Shown: positions 16,152 to 24,848, counted from the first letter of the stretch. The stretch is DNA of 53,805 nucleotides from Rhodosalinus sediminis (GCF_003385555.1 NZ_QOHR01000011.1:21045-74849), one strand, 5' to 3'. Notes: generated from the sequence alone by a model not told the origin. Program-made: numbers and translations.

Positions 16152-17741
16152 TCAGCCGTAGGCGGCGAGCATCGCCTTCAGCTCGTCGAGCGTGCCGGCC
16201 TCCTCGGGTGGCTTGTCCTCGCGCCAGCGGCTCATCCGCGGGAAGCGCAGCGCGACGCCCGACTTGTGGCGCGGGCTTTCGTGCAGCCCCTCGAAGGCGA
16301 TCTCGAAGACCTGGTGTGGCGTCACCTGTCGGACGGGGCCGAAGCGCTGCTGCGTGTTCCGGCGCACCCAGGCGGTGATGCGGCGGAACTCGGCGTCGGT
16401 CAGCCCCGAGTAGGCCTTGGTGAAGGGCACGAGGGCGCCGCCGTCCCAGACGGCGAAGGTGAAGTCGGTGAAGAGGTTGGCCCGCCGTCCGTGACCGGCC
16501 TGCGCGTAGATCATCACCGCGTCGATCACCAGCGGATCGAGCTTCCATTTCCACCAGTCCCCGCGCTTGCGCCCGACGTGGTAGGGGCTGTCGGCGCGCT
16601 TGAGCATCAGCCCCTCGGCGGCGTGGTCGCGCGCCGTGGCGCGCGTCGCGGCGAGCGTCGCCCAGTCCGCGAAGGCCACGAGCGGCGGCAGCACCAGCGG
16701 CGCCTCCGGCGGCAGCTCAGCGAGGCGCTGCGCGAGCCGCGCGCGGCGCGCGTCGAAGGGCAGGGCGCGGATGTCCTCGCCCGCGTCCTCCAGCAGGTCG
16801 TAGGCGGCGAGCGCGACCGGCGCCTCCTTCAGGAGCTTCGCCGGCACCGTCTTGCGCCCGATCCGCTTCTGCAGCGCGTTGAAGGGGAGCGGCCCGTCCC
16901 GCCAGGCGAGGAGTTCGCCGTCGATCACCGTGCCGGGCGGGAGAAAGTCGCGCGCGCGGGCGAGTTCGGGGAAGCGGTCGGTCATCAGCTCCTCGCCGCG
17001 CGACCAGACGAAATGCTGCCCCTCGCGCAGGATCAGCTGCCCGCGGATGCCGTCCCACTTCCACTCCGCGCGCCAGTCCTCGGGCCGGCCGAGGCTCTCC
17101 GGGCCGTCGTCGAGCTGATGGGCGAGGCAGAAGGGATAGGGGCGCGAGAGGTCGGCCGCCGCGTCCTCCGCCTCGATCAGCGCGTGCCAGGTGGTCGTCG
17201 CGGGCTCCCAGGCGCCCATCAGGCGGTGCGCCATCTCGGCCTCTGTCCGGCCGGTCGCGCGGGCGAGCGTGCGGGTCATCAGCTTCTGGCTGACGCCGAT
17301 CCGCCAGCCGCCCGTCAGGAGCTTGTTGAAGATGAAGCGCTCGGAGGCGTCGAGCGCGTCCCAGGCGGCGAGCACCTCGGCCTTGCGCACCTCGGGGGGC
17401 ATGTCGCGCAACCCGCGCAGGAGCGCGATCCACTCGGCGAGGCTGCGGTCCGACCCGCGCGAAGGCGGCGGCAGGATGAGCGCGATCGTTTCGGCGAGGT
17501 CGCCTACGACCGGATAGCTCTCCTCCACGAGCCAGAGCGGCAGCCCCGCGCGCTCGGCCACCCATTCGCGCAGCTCGGTCGTCGTGATCGCGCGGCGCGG
17601 GCGGCGCCCGGAAAAGAGCGCGACGGTCCAGAGCCGGTCGTCGTCCGAGGCGCGCGCGAAGTAGTCGGCGAGCGCCTCGGTCTTGGCCGAGGTGCGCGTC
17701 GTCTGGTCGATGCGCGCGACGAGGGCCGCGAAGTCCTTCAT
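16152..17741 (-). CDS. ATP-dependent DNA ligase (ligase-associated DNA damage response type)
   Basis: A 529-residue ATP-dependent DNA ligase. The adenylation motif is EWKWDGIRGQLI, with the nucleophilic lysine in KWDG near residue 230; nucleotidyltransferase motifs IDGELLAW and EGLMLKRADSPY and the OB-fold KWKLDPLVIDAVMIYAQ follow. The N-terminal region (MKDFAALVARIDQTTRTSAK) matches the non-LigD, PP_1105-type ligases. I start at ATG 17739-17741; an ATG 22 codons upstream is less likely. The exonuclease gene that normally accompanies it lies about 110 bp upstream on the same strand. It seals nicks in a repair pathway that is still poorly characterised. Confidence 0.9.
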   Translation of the reverse strand: MKDFAALVARIDQTTRTSAKTEALADYFARASDDDRLWTVALFSGRRPRRAITTTELREWVAERAGLPLWLVEESYPVVGDLAETIALILPPPSRGSDRSLAEWIALLRGLRDMPPEVRKAEVLAAWDALDASERFIFNKLLTGGWRIGVSQKLMTRTLARATGRTEAEMAHRLMGAWEPATTTWHALIEAEDAAADLSRPYPFCLAHQLDDGPESLGRPEDWRAEWKWDGIRGQLILREGQHFVWSRGEELMTDRFPELARARDFLPPGTVIDGELLAWRDGPLPFNALQKRIGRKTVPAKLLKEAPVALAAYDLLEDAGEDIRALPFDARRARLAQRLAELPPEAPLVLPPLVAFADWATLAATRATARDHAAEGLMLKRADSPYHVGRKRGDWWKWKLDPLVIDAVMIYAQAGHGRRANLFTDFTFAVWDGGALVPFTKAYSGLTDAEFRRITAWVRRNTQQRFGPVRQVTPHQVFEIAFEGLHESPRHKSGVALRFPRMSRWREDKPPEEAGTLDELKAMLAAYG

Positions 17742-17852
17742 GTGCTCTGTCCGAAATGGCGCGTAGTGAGCTGATAAACGGCGATTCCCCGCGGTGACGG
17801 CGTCCATGTCGCGCCACGCGCGTGACCGCCCCGGCGGGATGTCGCCACCCGC

Positions 17853-18866
17853 TCAGCCCGCATCGCCCTCGTCCTCCGTCTCGCCGCCGAACTCGGTGGG
17901 CACGATCGCCGCGTCCCAGCCCTCGGCGTTCAGCGACCGGCTGAAGATTTCCGTGTAACCATGCGTGACGAAAACCTTTTCCGCCCCGGTCGCCCGGATC
18001 GCGGAGAGCAGGCCGGGCCAGTCGGCGTGGTCCGAGATCACGAAGCCCCGGTCCGCCGCCCGCCGCCGGCGCACCCCGCGCAGGCGCATCCAGCCGCTCG
18101 CGTGGCCGGTGGAGACCGCGCCGAAGCGCCGCGCCCATTTCGAGCCGAGCGCCGAGGGCGGCGCGAGGACGAGCGCGCCGGGGTGCGCCTTCGGGTCGAG
18201 CTCGGGCGTCACGCGGATCGTCTCGGGCAGGGGCAGCCCCTGCGCGCGCAGCACCGCCGTCGTCTCCTCCACCGCGCCGTGGGTGAGCACCGGGCCGATG
18301 GAAGGATCGAGCATCGTGAGCAGCCGCTGCGCCTTGCCGAGCGCGTAGGCGGCGAGCATCGGCGTGCGCCCCTCCGCCACGCTCGCCGCCCACCAGCCGT
18401 TGATCTCGGCGGCCACCGCCGCCTGCGGCGCCCATTCGAAGACCGGCAGGCCGAAGGTGCATTCGCTGACGAAGACGTGGCAGCGCACCGGCTCGAAGGG
18501 CTCGGAGAGGCCGTCGGGCACGGTCTTGTAATCGCCCGAGACCACCCAGACCTCGCCGCCCACCTCGACGCGGATCTGCGCCGAGCCGGGGACGTGGCCC
18601 GCCGGGTGAAAGCTCACCCGCGCGTCGCCGATGCGCTGCACGGCGCCGTAGTCCGCCGCCTCCAGCCGGATGTCGCCGAGGCGGTGGCGCAGGACCGGCC
18701 CGGCGGCCGGCGTGGCGAGATAGGCGCCGTGGCCGGGCCGCGCGTGATCGGCGTGCCCGTGGGTGACGAGCGCGCGGTCCACCGGGCGCCACGGGTCGAT
18801 GTGGAAACCGCCCGCGGGGCAGTAGATGCCGCGCTCGGTGAAGGTGAGGACAGGATCGGCCGCCAT
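17853..18866 (-). CDS. Ligase-associated DNA exonuclease (metallo-beta-lactamase fold)
   Basis: A 337-residue protein of the metallo-beta-lactamase/beta-CASP class. The HxHxDH motif is THGHADHARPGHG near residue 35, and SFHPAGHVPGSAQIRVE, VVSGDYK and VFVTHGYTEIF follow. The start FTERGIYCPAGGFHIDPWRP is typical of the ligase-associated damage response exonuclease family. It directly precedes the ATP-dependent ligase gene. In many bacteria the same cluster also holds an Lhr-like helicase and the PdeM endonuclease; neither is present within this window. Confidence 0.9.
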   Translation of the reverse strand: MAADPVLTFTERGIYCPAGGFHIDPWRPVDRALVTHGHADHARPGHGAYLATPAAGPVLRHRLGDIRLEAADYGAVQRIGDARVSFHPAGHVPGSAQIRVEVGGEVWVVSGDYKTVPDGLSEPFEPVRCHVFVSECTFGLPVFEWAPQAAVAAEINGWWAASVAEGRTPMLAAYALGKAQRLLTMLDPSIGPVLTHGAVEETTAVLRAQGLPLPETIRVTPELDPKAHPGALVLAPPSALGSKWARRFGAVSTGHASGWMRLRGVRRRRAADRGFVISDHADWPGLLSAIRATGAEKVFVTHGYTEIFSRSLNAEGWDAAIVPTEFGGETEDEGDAG

Positions 18867-18902
18867 GCCCGACAGGATAGCGCCGCCCGGCCGCCGCGCC
18901 AG

Positions 18903-19838
18903 TCAGGCCGCGTGTGCGCGCATGTGGGCGAGGGTGCCCTCCACCACCTGCGCGCGCAGCGCCGGGCGCTCCATCAGAAGCTCGTGCTCGGCGCCCTCGA
19001 CGCGCGCCAGCCGCGCGGCGGGCCAGCTTTCGGCGCGGGCGGCGATGCGCGCGGGATCGACGATCCGCTCGCGCGTGCCGAGCCAGACGAGCGTGGGCAC
19101 CGCGGGCGCGGGCGCCCGGCCGAGCGCGGCGCATTCCACGAGCGCCTCGTGCAGCCACGCGAGGCTCGGCCCGCCCACCTGAAGCTCCGGCGTCGCGGTG
19201 AGCTGGCCCTGAAGATAGGCGAAGCCGTCGGGGCAGGTGGTCAGCGTGTTGTCCGCGAAGGGGGCGGTCGCGGCGTAGCATCCGGGCACCGCCCCCGGCG
19301 CGACGCGATGGCCGAGGCCCGTGCGCTTGCCCGCCCAGCTCACCGCCCAGGCGGCCGGGCGCAGGTGCGGCGCGATGACGATACCCCACATCGGCGCGGT
19401 GAAGACGGCCGAGGCCACGTCGAGCCCGCGGGTGAGCGCGCGCAGCCCGATGGCGCCGCCCATGGAGTGCCCGAGCAGGTGGAAGGGCCGGGGAAAGCCC
19501 TGCGCCTTGGCGACCTCCAGCATCGCGGCCACGTCGCGCTGGTAGTCGGCGAAGGCGCGGACGTGCCCGGCGAAGGGCGCCCGCGGCAGGCGATCCGCCA
19601 TGCCCTGCCCGCGCCAGTCCACGGCGAGCACGGCGAGCCCCGCGTCGAGGAAATCGCGCGCCGGGCGGCCGTATTTCTCGACGTACTCGGTGCGGCCCGG
19701 AAAGATCAACACCGTGCCCGCCGCGCGCGCGGGTCGCCAGCCGCCGACCCTGAGGCGCAGGCCGTCGGCGGCGCGCACCCACCACGCCGCGCCGGGTGGC
19801 GCCTCGGTGATCGCGTCGAGAAAGGGGGCCGGCGTCAT
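18903..19838 (-). CDS. Alpha/beta hydrolase, lysophospholipase (PldB-like)
   Basis: A 311-residue serine hydrolase of the monoacylglycerol lipase/lysophospholipase L2 group. The oxyanion stretch is TVLIFPGRTEYVEKYG, the nucleophile elbow is LLGHSMGGAIGLRAL near residue 120, an Asp is likely in the region around TRERIVDPARI, and the His is in GAEHELLMERPAL. No signal peptide is visible. It is followed on the minus strand by the exonuclease gene and preceded at 10 bp by the SCP2 gene, so it forms a two-gene unit with a lipid-binding protein. The exact ester is unknown. Confidence 0.85.
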   Translation of the reverse strand: MTPAPFLDAITEAPPGAAWWVRAADGLRLRVGGWRPARAAGTVLIFPGRTEYVEKYGRPARDFLDAGLAVLAVDWRGQGMADRLPRAPFAGHVRAFADYQRDVAAMLEVAKAQGFPRPFHLLGHSMGGAIGLRALTRGLDVASAVFTAPMWGIVIAPHLRPAAWAVSWAGKRTGLGHRVAPGAVPGCYAATAPFADNTLTTCPDGFAYLQGQLTATPELQVGGPSLAWLHEALVECAALGRAPAPAVPTLVWLGTRERIVDPARIAARAESWPAARLARVEGAEHELLMERPALRAQVVEGTLAHMRAHAA

Positions 19839-19848
19839 CGCGCCGCGC

Positions 19849-20133
19849 TCAGGAGAGCGCGCCCGCGAGCTTCATCGCCTGGCCCATGTCGCCGTCCACG
19901 GAAAGCTTGCCGCTCATGAAGGCCGAGGTCGGGTCGAGATCGCCGTCGAGGATCGCCTCGAAGGTGTCCTGATCGGCGGTCAGCGTCACCTCCGCCGCGT
20001 CGTCGGAGACGCGCGCGCCCTGCGAATCGAGCAGGATCGCCCCCTCGCCCTCGATCACGAATTTCACCGAGCCGTCGAAACCGCCCTGCACCTTCTCGTT
20101 GATGGCCGACACGGCCTTCTCCATCATGCTCAT
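19849..20133 (-). CDS. SCP2 sterol/lipid-binding domain protein
   Basis: A 94-residue single-domain SCP2 protein. The start MSMMEKAVSAINEKVQGG is at ATG 20131-20133; a frame extending upstream through the TPR gene is antisense noise. The hallmark motifs are VTLTADQDTFEAILDGDLDPTSAFMSGKLSVDGDM, positions about 49-83. The family binds long-chain fatty acids, acyl-CoA or sterol-like lipids in a hydrophobic tunnel. The neighbouring lysophospholipase gene 10 bp downstream suggests joint lipid turnover. It is divergent from the TPR gene with about 69 bp between starts. Confidence 0.88.
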   Translation of the reverse strand: MSMMEKAVSAINEKVQGGFDGSVKFVIEGEGAILLDSQGARVSDDAAEVTLTADQDTFEAILDGDLDPTSAFMSGKLSVDGDMGQAMKLAGALS

Positions 20134-20202
20134 CCGTCGTCCTCCGGCTGATGCGTCTCGCGGCTGGAAATATCGCAGTCTTGCGTTACCTTCGGTAGTG
20201 TC

Positions 20203-20763
20203 ATGGAACGCTTTCGCACCGCAATCAGACGCAACGTCACGACGCTCGTCGCATTGGTGGCGCTCCCGCTCGCCGCCGCGGCGGAGGGCGACCGCGTCGA
20301 CACGCTCTTCGAGAAGCTGCAGGGCGCCGAGGGGCGCGAGGCGGCGCGCCTCGCCGGGCAGATCCGCGCCGAGTGGTCGAAATCCGGCTCGGCGGCGATG
20401 GATCTCCTCCTGCGCCGCGGCAAGGAGGCGATCGAGGCGGAGGAGTTCTCCAAGGCGGTCGAGCATCTGACCGCGCTCACCGACCACGCCCCGGAGTTCG
20501 CGGAGGGCTGGGCCGCGCGCGGCCTCGCCTTTTACCGGCAGGGGGAATACATGCTCGCGCTCGCCGATCTGGAGCGCGCGCTCGCGCTCGAGCCGCGGCA
20601 TTTCGGGGCGCTCCGGGGCGTCGGCGCCGTCATGCAGCAGCTCGACCGGCCGGAGCTCGCCTGGCGCGCCTACCGGGAGGTGCTTGCGCTCTACCCGGAA
20701 AACGCCCAAGTCCGGGAGGCGATGGAGCCGCTCGAGCCGGAGGTGCTCGGACGCGCGCTCTGA
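20203..20763 (+). CDS. Exported TPR-repeat protein
   Basis: A 186-residue protein. Residues 1-28 (MERFRTAIRRNVTTLVALVALPLAAAAEGD) form a signal peptide. It carries about three tetratricopeptide units, seen in AMDLLLRRGKEAIEAEEFSKAVEHLTALTDHAPEFAEGW, ARGLAFYRQGEYMLALADLERALALEPRHFG and GVGAVMQQLDRPELAWRAYREVLALYPEN. Such periplasmic TPR proteins mediate protein-protein contacts; the partner is unknown. The helicase gene begins 46 bp after its stop on the same strand, so they may share a transcript. Confidence 0.85.
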   Translation: MERFRTAIRRNVTTLVALVALPLAAAAEGDRVDTLFEKLQGAEGREAARLAGQIRAEWSKSGSAAMDLLLRRGKEAIEAEEFSKAVEHLTALTDHAPEFAEGWAARGLAFYRQGEYMLALADLERALALEPRHFGALRGVGAVMQQLDRPELAWRAYREVLALYPENAQVREAMEPLEPEVLGRAL

Positions 20764-20809
20764 GCCGCGGCCGGCGCCGCGCATCGCCCGGACCGGGCAA
20801 GGGGGGCAC

Positions 20810-23806
20810 ATGGCGAGCGAGGGCAGGATCGTCGCGGTCCTCGGGCCCACCAACACCGGCAAGACCCATTACGCCATCGAGCGGATGCTGGGCCACCGGA
20901 CGGGGGTGATCGGCCTGCCGCTGCGCCTTCTCGCGCGGGAGGTTTACGACCGCATCGTCGCCGCGCGCGGGCCGTCGGTCGTGGCGCTCCTGACCGGCGA
21001 GGAGCGGATCGTGCCGCCGCGCGCGCAATACTGGGTCTGCACGGTCGAGGCGATGCCCGAGGGGATGGGCGCCGATTTCGTCGCCATCGACGAGGTGCAG
21101 CTCTGCGCCGATCCGGACCGGGGCCACGTCTTCACCGACCGGCTGCTGCGGATGCGGGGCCAGCACGAGACGCTCTTCATGGGCGCCGACACGATGCGCG
21201 GGCCGATCCGCGCGCTGGTGCCGGAGGCGCAGTTCCTCGGCCGCGACCGCATGTCCGAGCTCGCCTTCACCGGGCAGCGCAAGATCAGCCGGATGCGCCC
21301 GCGCTCGGCGATCGTCGCCTTCTCGGTCGAGAGCGTCTACGCCATCGCGGAACTGATTCGCCGGCAGAAGGGCGGCGCGGCCGTCGTCATGGGCGCGCTG
21401 AGCCCGCGCACGCGCAACGCGCAGGTGGAGCTCTATCAGAACGGCGACGTGGATTACCTCGTCGCCACCGACGCGATCGGGATGGGGCTCAACCTCGACA
21501 TCGATCACGTCGCCTTCGCGGGGCTGCGCAAGTTCGACGGCCGCAAGATGCGCCAGCTCGCGCCGAACGAGCTCGGCCAGATCGCGGGGCGCGCCGGGCG
21601 CGGCATGGCCAACGGCACCTTCGGCACCACCGGGGAGTCCCCGCCCATCGACGAGGAGGTGGCCGAGGCGATCGCCAACCACCGCTTCGCGCCGGTCTCG
21701 CGGCTGCAGTGGCGCAACGCGCGCCTGTCCTTCGGCACGCCCGAGGCGCTGATCGCCTCGCTCGAGGAGGCGCCGCCCGCGCCGCTTCTCACCCGCGGGC
21801 GCGAGGCGGACGACCTGCGCGCGCTCCGGATGCTCGCGGCGGAGCCGGAGGTGCGCGCGCGGGCGACGGACGGGCGGGCGGTGCGCCTTCTCTGGGACGT
21901 CTGCCGCATCCCCGACTTCCGCGGCATCAGCCACGCCGAGCACGCCGAGATGCTCGAGACGATCTTCACCCATCTCCACGACCGCGGCCGCGTGCCCGAG
22001 GACTGGATCGCCAAGCAGGTCGCGCGCATCGACCGGACGGAGGGCGACATCGACACGCTGTCGCGCCGGCTCTCCTTCATCCGGACCTGGACCTACGTCG
22101 CGCAGCGCCCCGGCTGGATCGAGGCGGAAAGCCATTGGCGCGACGAGACGCGCGCGGTAGAAGACCGGCTGTCGGACGCGCTGCACGCCAAGCTCACGCA
22201 GCGCTTCGTGGATCGGCGCACGTCCGTCCTGCAGCGGCGGCTGAAGCAGAAGGAGGCCCTCTTGGCCGAGGTGAGCGACAACGGAGAGGTCCGCGTCGAG
22301 GGCGAGTTCGTCGGCCGGCTGGAAGGCTTCCGCTTCCGCCGCGACACGCAGGCCGCGGGACAGGAGGCGCGCACGATCGAGTCCGCCGCGCTGCAGGCGC
22401 TCGCGCCGCATTTCCACCTGCGCGCGGACCGGTTCTACAACGCCCCCGACACCGAGATCGACGTCACCGAGCAGGGCGGCCTCATGTGGGGCGAGCAGGC
22501 GGTGGGCAAGCTCACTGCCTCCGACGATCCGCTGAAGCCGCGGGTCGAGGTCTTCGTCGACGACGAGGCCGGCCCGGACGTCGCCGAGAAGGTGCGCCGC
22601 CGGCTCGGGCACTTCATGGACCGCAAGGTGGCCGCGCTCTTCGAGCCGCTCCTGGCGCTGCGCCGCGACGAGGCGCTGACCGGCCGCGCGAAGGGCTTCG
22701 CCTTCCGCCTCGTGGAGGGCTTCGGCGTCCTGCCGCGCGGCGGCGAGGTGGCCGAGGAGGTGCGCGCCCTCGATCAGGAGGCGCGCGGCGCGCTCCGCAA
22801 GCACGGCGTGCGCTTCGGGCAGTTCACGGTGTTCCTGCCCGCCCTGCTGAAGCCCGCGCCGACGCGGCTGCGCCTCGTGCTCTGGAGCCTCGCGCAGGGG
22901 CTCGACACCTTCCCCGAGGCGCCGCCGCCGGGACTCGTCACCGTGCCGATGGAGCCGGGCGCGCCGAAGGGCTACGCGGCGATGGCCGGCTACCGCGCCG
23001 CGGGCGCGCGGGCGATCCGCATCGACATGCTCGAGCGCCTCGCCGACATGCTGCGCGCCGAGGACACGCGCGGCGGCTTCGAGGCGACGCCCGACATGCT
23101 CTCGATCACCGGCATGACGCTCGAGCAGTTCGCGGAGCTGATGCAGGGGCTCGGCTACCGCGCCGAGCGCGGCGAGCGGGCGAAGGTGCGCCCCGCCGCG
23201 CCGGAGGCCGGCCCGCCGACCTCCGAGGCGACGCCCGCCGCCGATCCGGCGCCCGCCGACGCCGCCCCGACCGCCGGAGCGGAGGAGGGGCCGGAGGTCG
23301 CCCCCGCCGCGCCGCAGCCGCCGCAGGACGCGGCCGGGGAGGGGGCGGGCGCCCCGGCGCCGGATGGCGACGCACCGTCGGCGCTTGCCGCAGAGGGCAC
23401 GCACCCCGCGCCCGCGACGGAGGATGTGGAGAGCGGTGCCGAGGCGGGGCCGGGAACGGCCGGCGCCGAGACCGAGGCGCAGCCCCAGACCGAGGCGCAA
23501 CCCGAAGCCGAGGCCCAGCCCGAGACTGAAGCGCAACCCGAAACCGAGGTTTTCTACACCTTCACCTGGGCCGGTCGCGCCCGTGGTCAGCAGGGCCGCG
23601 GCAAGCCGCGCAAGGGCGCCGAGGGCGCGCCGCGCGGCGAGGCGCGCAAGCCGAAGGGCAAGGGCCGGCCGAAGGGCGCCAAGCCCCCGCGCGAGGACAA
23701 GGCCAAGACCTTCTCCGCCGGCCCCGAGCGCGGCAAGGGCCGCGACCGGATCGACCCCGACAACCCCTTCGCCGCCGCGCTCATGGGGCTGAAGGACAAG
23801 GAGTGA
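20810..23806 (+). CDS. Suv3-like DExH RNA/DNA helicase with long low-complexity tail
   Basis: A 998-residue superfamily 2 helicase related to mitochondrial Suv3. Walker A is LGPTNTGKTHYAIERML near residue 12, motif II is the unusual DEVQ box AIDEVQLCADPDRGH, motif V is VATDAIGMGLNLDIDHVAF, and motif VI is LGQIAGRAGRG. The conserved core ends near residue 790. The remaining 200 residues are disordered-looking: Ala/Pro/Asp-rich, then tandem hexads of the form TEAQPE (about residues 885-912), then a Lys/Arg/Gly-rich basic stretch, then an ordered-looking end IDPDNPFAAALMGLKDK. The start is ATG 20810 after a GGGGGG run. It is translationally coupled to the S4 gene by overlap. Confidence 0.9.
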   Translation: MASEGRIVAVLGPTNTGKTHYAIERMLGHRTGVIGLPLRLLAREVYDRIVAARGPSVVALLTGEERIVPPRAQYWVCTVEAMPEGMGADFVAIDEVQLCADPDRGHVFTDRLLRMRGQHETLFMGADTMRGPIRALVPEAQFLGRDRMSELAFTGQRKISRMRPRSAIVAFSVESVYAIAELIRRQKGGAAVVMGALSPRTRNAQVELYQNGDVDYLVATDAIGMGLNLDIDHVAFAGLRKFDGRKMRQLAPNELGQIAGRAGRGMANGTFGTTGESPPIDEEVAEAIANHRFAPVSRLQWRNARLSFGTPEALIASLEEAPPAPLLTRGREADDLRALRMLAAEPEVRARATDGRAVRLLWDVCRIPDFRGISHAEHAEMLETIFTHLHDRGRVPEDWIAKQVARIDRTEGDIDTLSRRLSFIRTWTYVAQRPGWIEAESHWRDETRAVEDRLSDALHAKLTQRFVDRRTSVLQRRLKQKEALLAEVSDNGEVRVEGEFVGRLEGFRFRRDTQAAGQEARTIESAALQALAPHFHLRADRFYNAPDTEIDVTEQGGLMWGEQAVGKLTASDDPLKPRVEVFVDDEAGPDVAEKVRRRLGHFMDRKVAALFEPLLALRRDEALTGRAKGFAFRLVEGFGVLPRGGEVAEEVRALDQEARGALRKHGVRFGQFTVFLPALLKPAPTRLRLVLWSLAQGLDTFPEAPPPGLVTVPMEPGAPKGYAAMAGYRAAGARAIRIDMLERLADMLRAEDTRGGFEATPDMLSITGMTLEQFAELMQGLGYRAERGERAKVRPAAPEAGPPTSEATPAADPAPADAAPTAGAEEGPEVAPAAPQPPQDAAGEGAGAPAPDGDAPSALAAEGTHPAPATEDVESGAEAGPGTAGAETEAQPQTEAQPEAEAQPETEAQPETEVFYTFTWAGRARGQQGRGKPRKGAEGAPRGEARKPKGKGRPKGAKPPREDKAKTFSAGPERGKGRDRIDPDNPFAAALMGLKDKE

Positions 23807-24189
23807 CCGAGGCCCCGGCCCGCCCGACCCAGCGCCTCGACAAGTGGCTCTGGCAGGCGCGCTTCTTCAAGACCCGCGGTCTCGCGGCGAAGCAGGTCTC
23901 CGCCGGCCAGTGCCGCGTCAACGGGACGCGGGTGACGAAGCCCGCCACCGCCGTCGGCGCGGGCGACGTGCTGACCTTCGCGCAGGGCCGGCGCGTGCGC
24001 GTCGTGCGCGTCACGGGCCTGCCCGAGCGGCGCGGCCCCGCGCCCGAGGCGCAAGGGCATTACGAGGATCTCGCCCCGCCGGAGCCCGCCCCCGCGCCGT
24101 CGCCAGCGCCCGATCCCGCCCCCGGCGGACGGCCCACCAAGCGCGATCGTCGCGTCCTCGACGCGGCGCGTCGGCGGGCGCTTGAATGA
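23803..24189 (+). CDS. S4-domain RNA-binding protein, Hsp15-like
   Basis: A 128-residue protein starting at GTG 23803, which overlaps the helicase TGA. The S4 domain occupies residues 8-55 (QRLDKWLWQARFFKTRGLAAKQV..GQCRVNGTRVTKPATAVGAGDVLTF). A Pro/Ala-rich linker and a basic tail (GGRPTKRDRRVLDAARRRALE) follow. Hsp15 (HslR) rescues stalled 50S-nascent-chain complexes in E. coli; the S4 core fits, but the tail is different. Coupling to the Suv3-like helicase suggests a shared role in RNA handling. Confidence 0.88.
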   Translation: MTEAPARPTQRLDKWLWQARFFKTRGLAAKQVSAGQCRVNGTRVTKPATAVGAGDVLTFAQGRRVRVVRVTGLPERRGPAPEAQGHYEDLAPPEPAPAPSPAPDPAPGGRPTKRDRRVLDAARRRALE

Positions 24190-24240
24190 TCCGGGCGGCT
24201 GGACTAGCTACGGGTGCGCCACAAAAATCCGGACCCCTCC

Positions 24241-24579
24241 ATGACCTACGTCGTCACCGATAACTGCATCGCCTGCAAGTACACCGACTGCGTCGAAGTC
24301 TGCCCGGTCGACTGCTTCTACGAGGGCGAGACCATGCTGGTGATCCATCCCGACGAGTGCATCGACTGCGGCGTCTGCGAGCCGGAGTGCCCGGCCGACG
24401 CGATCCGGCCGGACACCGAGCCCGACATGGAGAAATGGGTGGAGTTCAACCGGAAGTACTCCGAGATGTGGCCCGTCATCATCACCAAGAAGGACCCGCT
24501 GCCGGAGGCCGACGCGCGCGACGGCGAGACCGGCAAGCTCGACAAGTACTTCACGGAGACGCCGGGCGACGGCGGCTGA
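24241..24579 (+). CDS. fdxA: Seven-iron ferredoxin
   Basis: A 112-residue ferredoxin. Cluster-binding cysteines are in [20 protein letters not shown] (first half) and [18 protein letters not shown] (second half). The extra spacing in the first motif fits the [3Fe-4S][4Fe-4S] Azotobacter-type FdxA. The C-terminal extension [15 protein letters not shown] is typical of the group. It is an electron carrier in the cytoplasm. Starts at ATG 24241, which fits the conserved [10 protein letters not shown]. It lies 51 bp after the S4 gene and upstream of carD, an arrangement I know from other Rhodobacterales. Confidence 0.93.
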   Translation: MTYVVTDNCIACKYTDCVEVCPVDCFYEGETMLVIHPDECIDCGVCEPECPADAIRPDTEPDMEKWVEFNRKYSEMWPVIITKKDPLPEADARDGETGKLDKYFTETPGDGG

Positions 24580-24722
24580 GCGCCCCCGATTCGCCCGCCT
24601 CCGGGGCAGGCAGGACAGGCCAAGTGCCTGTTTCCGAACGCGGTTCGTTGTGTCGCCGGAGCGGGTGCTGGAAACGGTCCGTCAAGTCTGCTATGTTGTT
24701 TATATGACAAGAACTGCATGAC

Positions 24723-24755
24723 GCCCGGGAAGGAGGCTGCCGCCCGGGCTTTTCT
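24723..24755 (+). terminator. Intrinsic terminator-like hairpin in the fdxA-carD interval
   Basis: GCCCGGG (24723-24729) and CCCGGGC (24743-24749) form a 7-bp stem with a 13-nt loop, followed at once by TTTTCT. It lies about 145 bp after fdxA and 94 bp before carD, and just downstream of an AT-rich promoter-like stretch at 24687-24712. It could terminate fdxA, attenuate carD, or end a very short RNA. Confidence 0.6.
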
Positions 24756-24809
24756 GTCGGATGGTGACAGTGACGGGGCCGGCGTGCGGACGCCCGCCCG
24801 ATCGCGTGT

Positions 24810-24831
24810 GCCGCCCGGGGCTCCGGGCGGC
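24810..24831 (+). other. Hairpin in the carD leader
   Basis: GCCGCCCGG and CCGGGCGGC form a perfect 9-bp stem with loop GGCT that ends 17 bp before the carD ATG and 4 bp before its AAGGAAGG ribosome-binding site. It could influence translation initiation. Confidence 0.5.
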
Positions 24832-24848
24832 GACCAAGGAAGGATCGC

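Noticed and set aside
16717-19785. A 1022-codon open frame overlapping the exonuclease, hydrolase and ligase genes
   Set aside because: It is a frame-shifted shadow on the same strand with Arg/Ala-rich composition and no recognisable motif.
20630-23536. A 968-codon open frame antisense to the Suv3-like helicase
   Set aside because: Absence of stops is explained by GC-rich codon usage on the opposite strand; the helicase frame carries all motifs.
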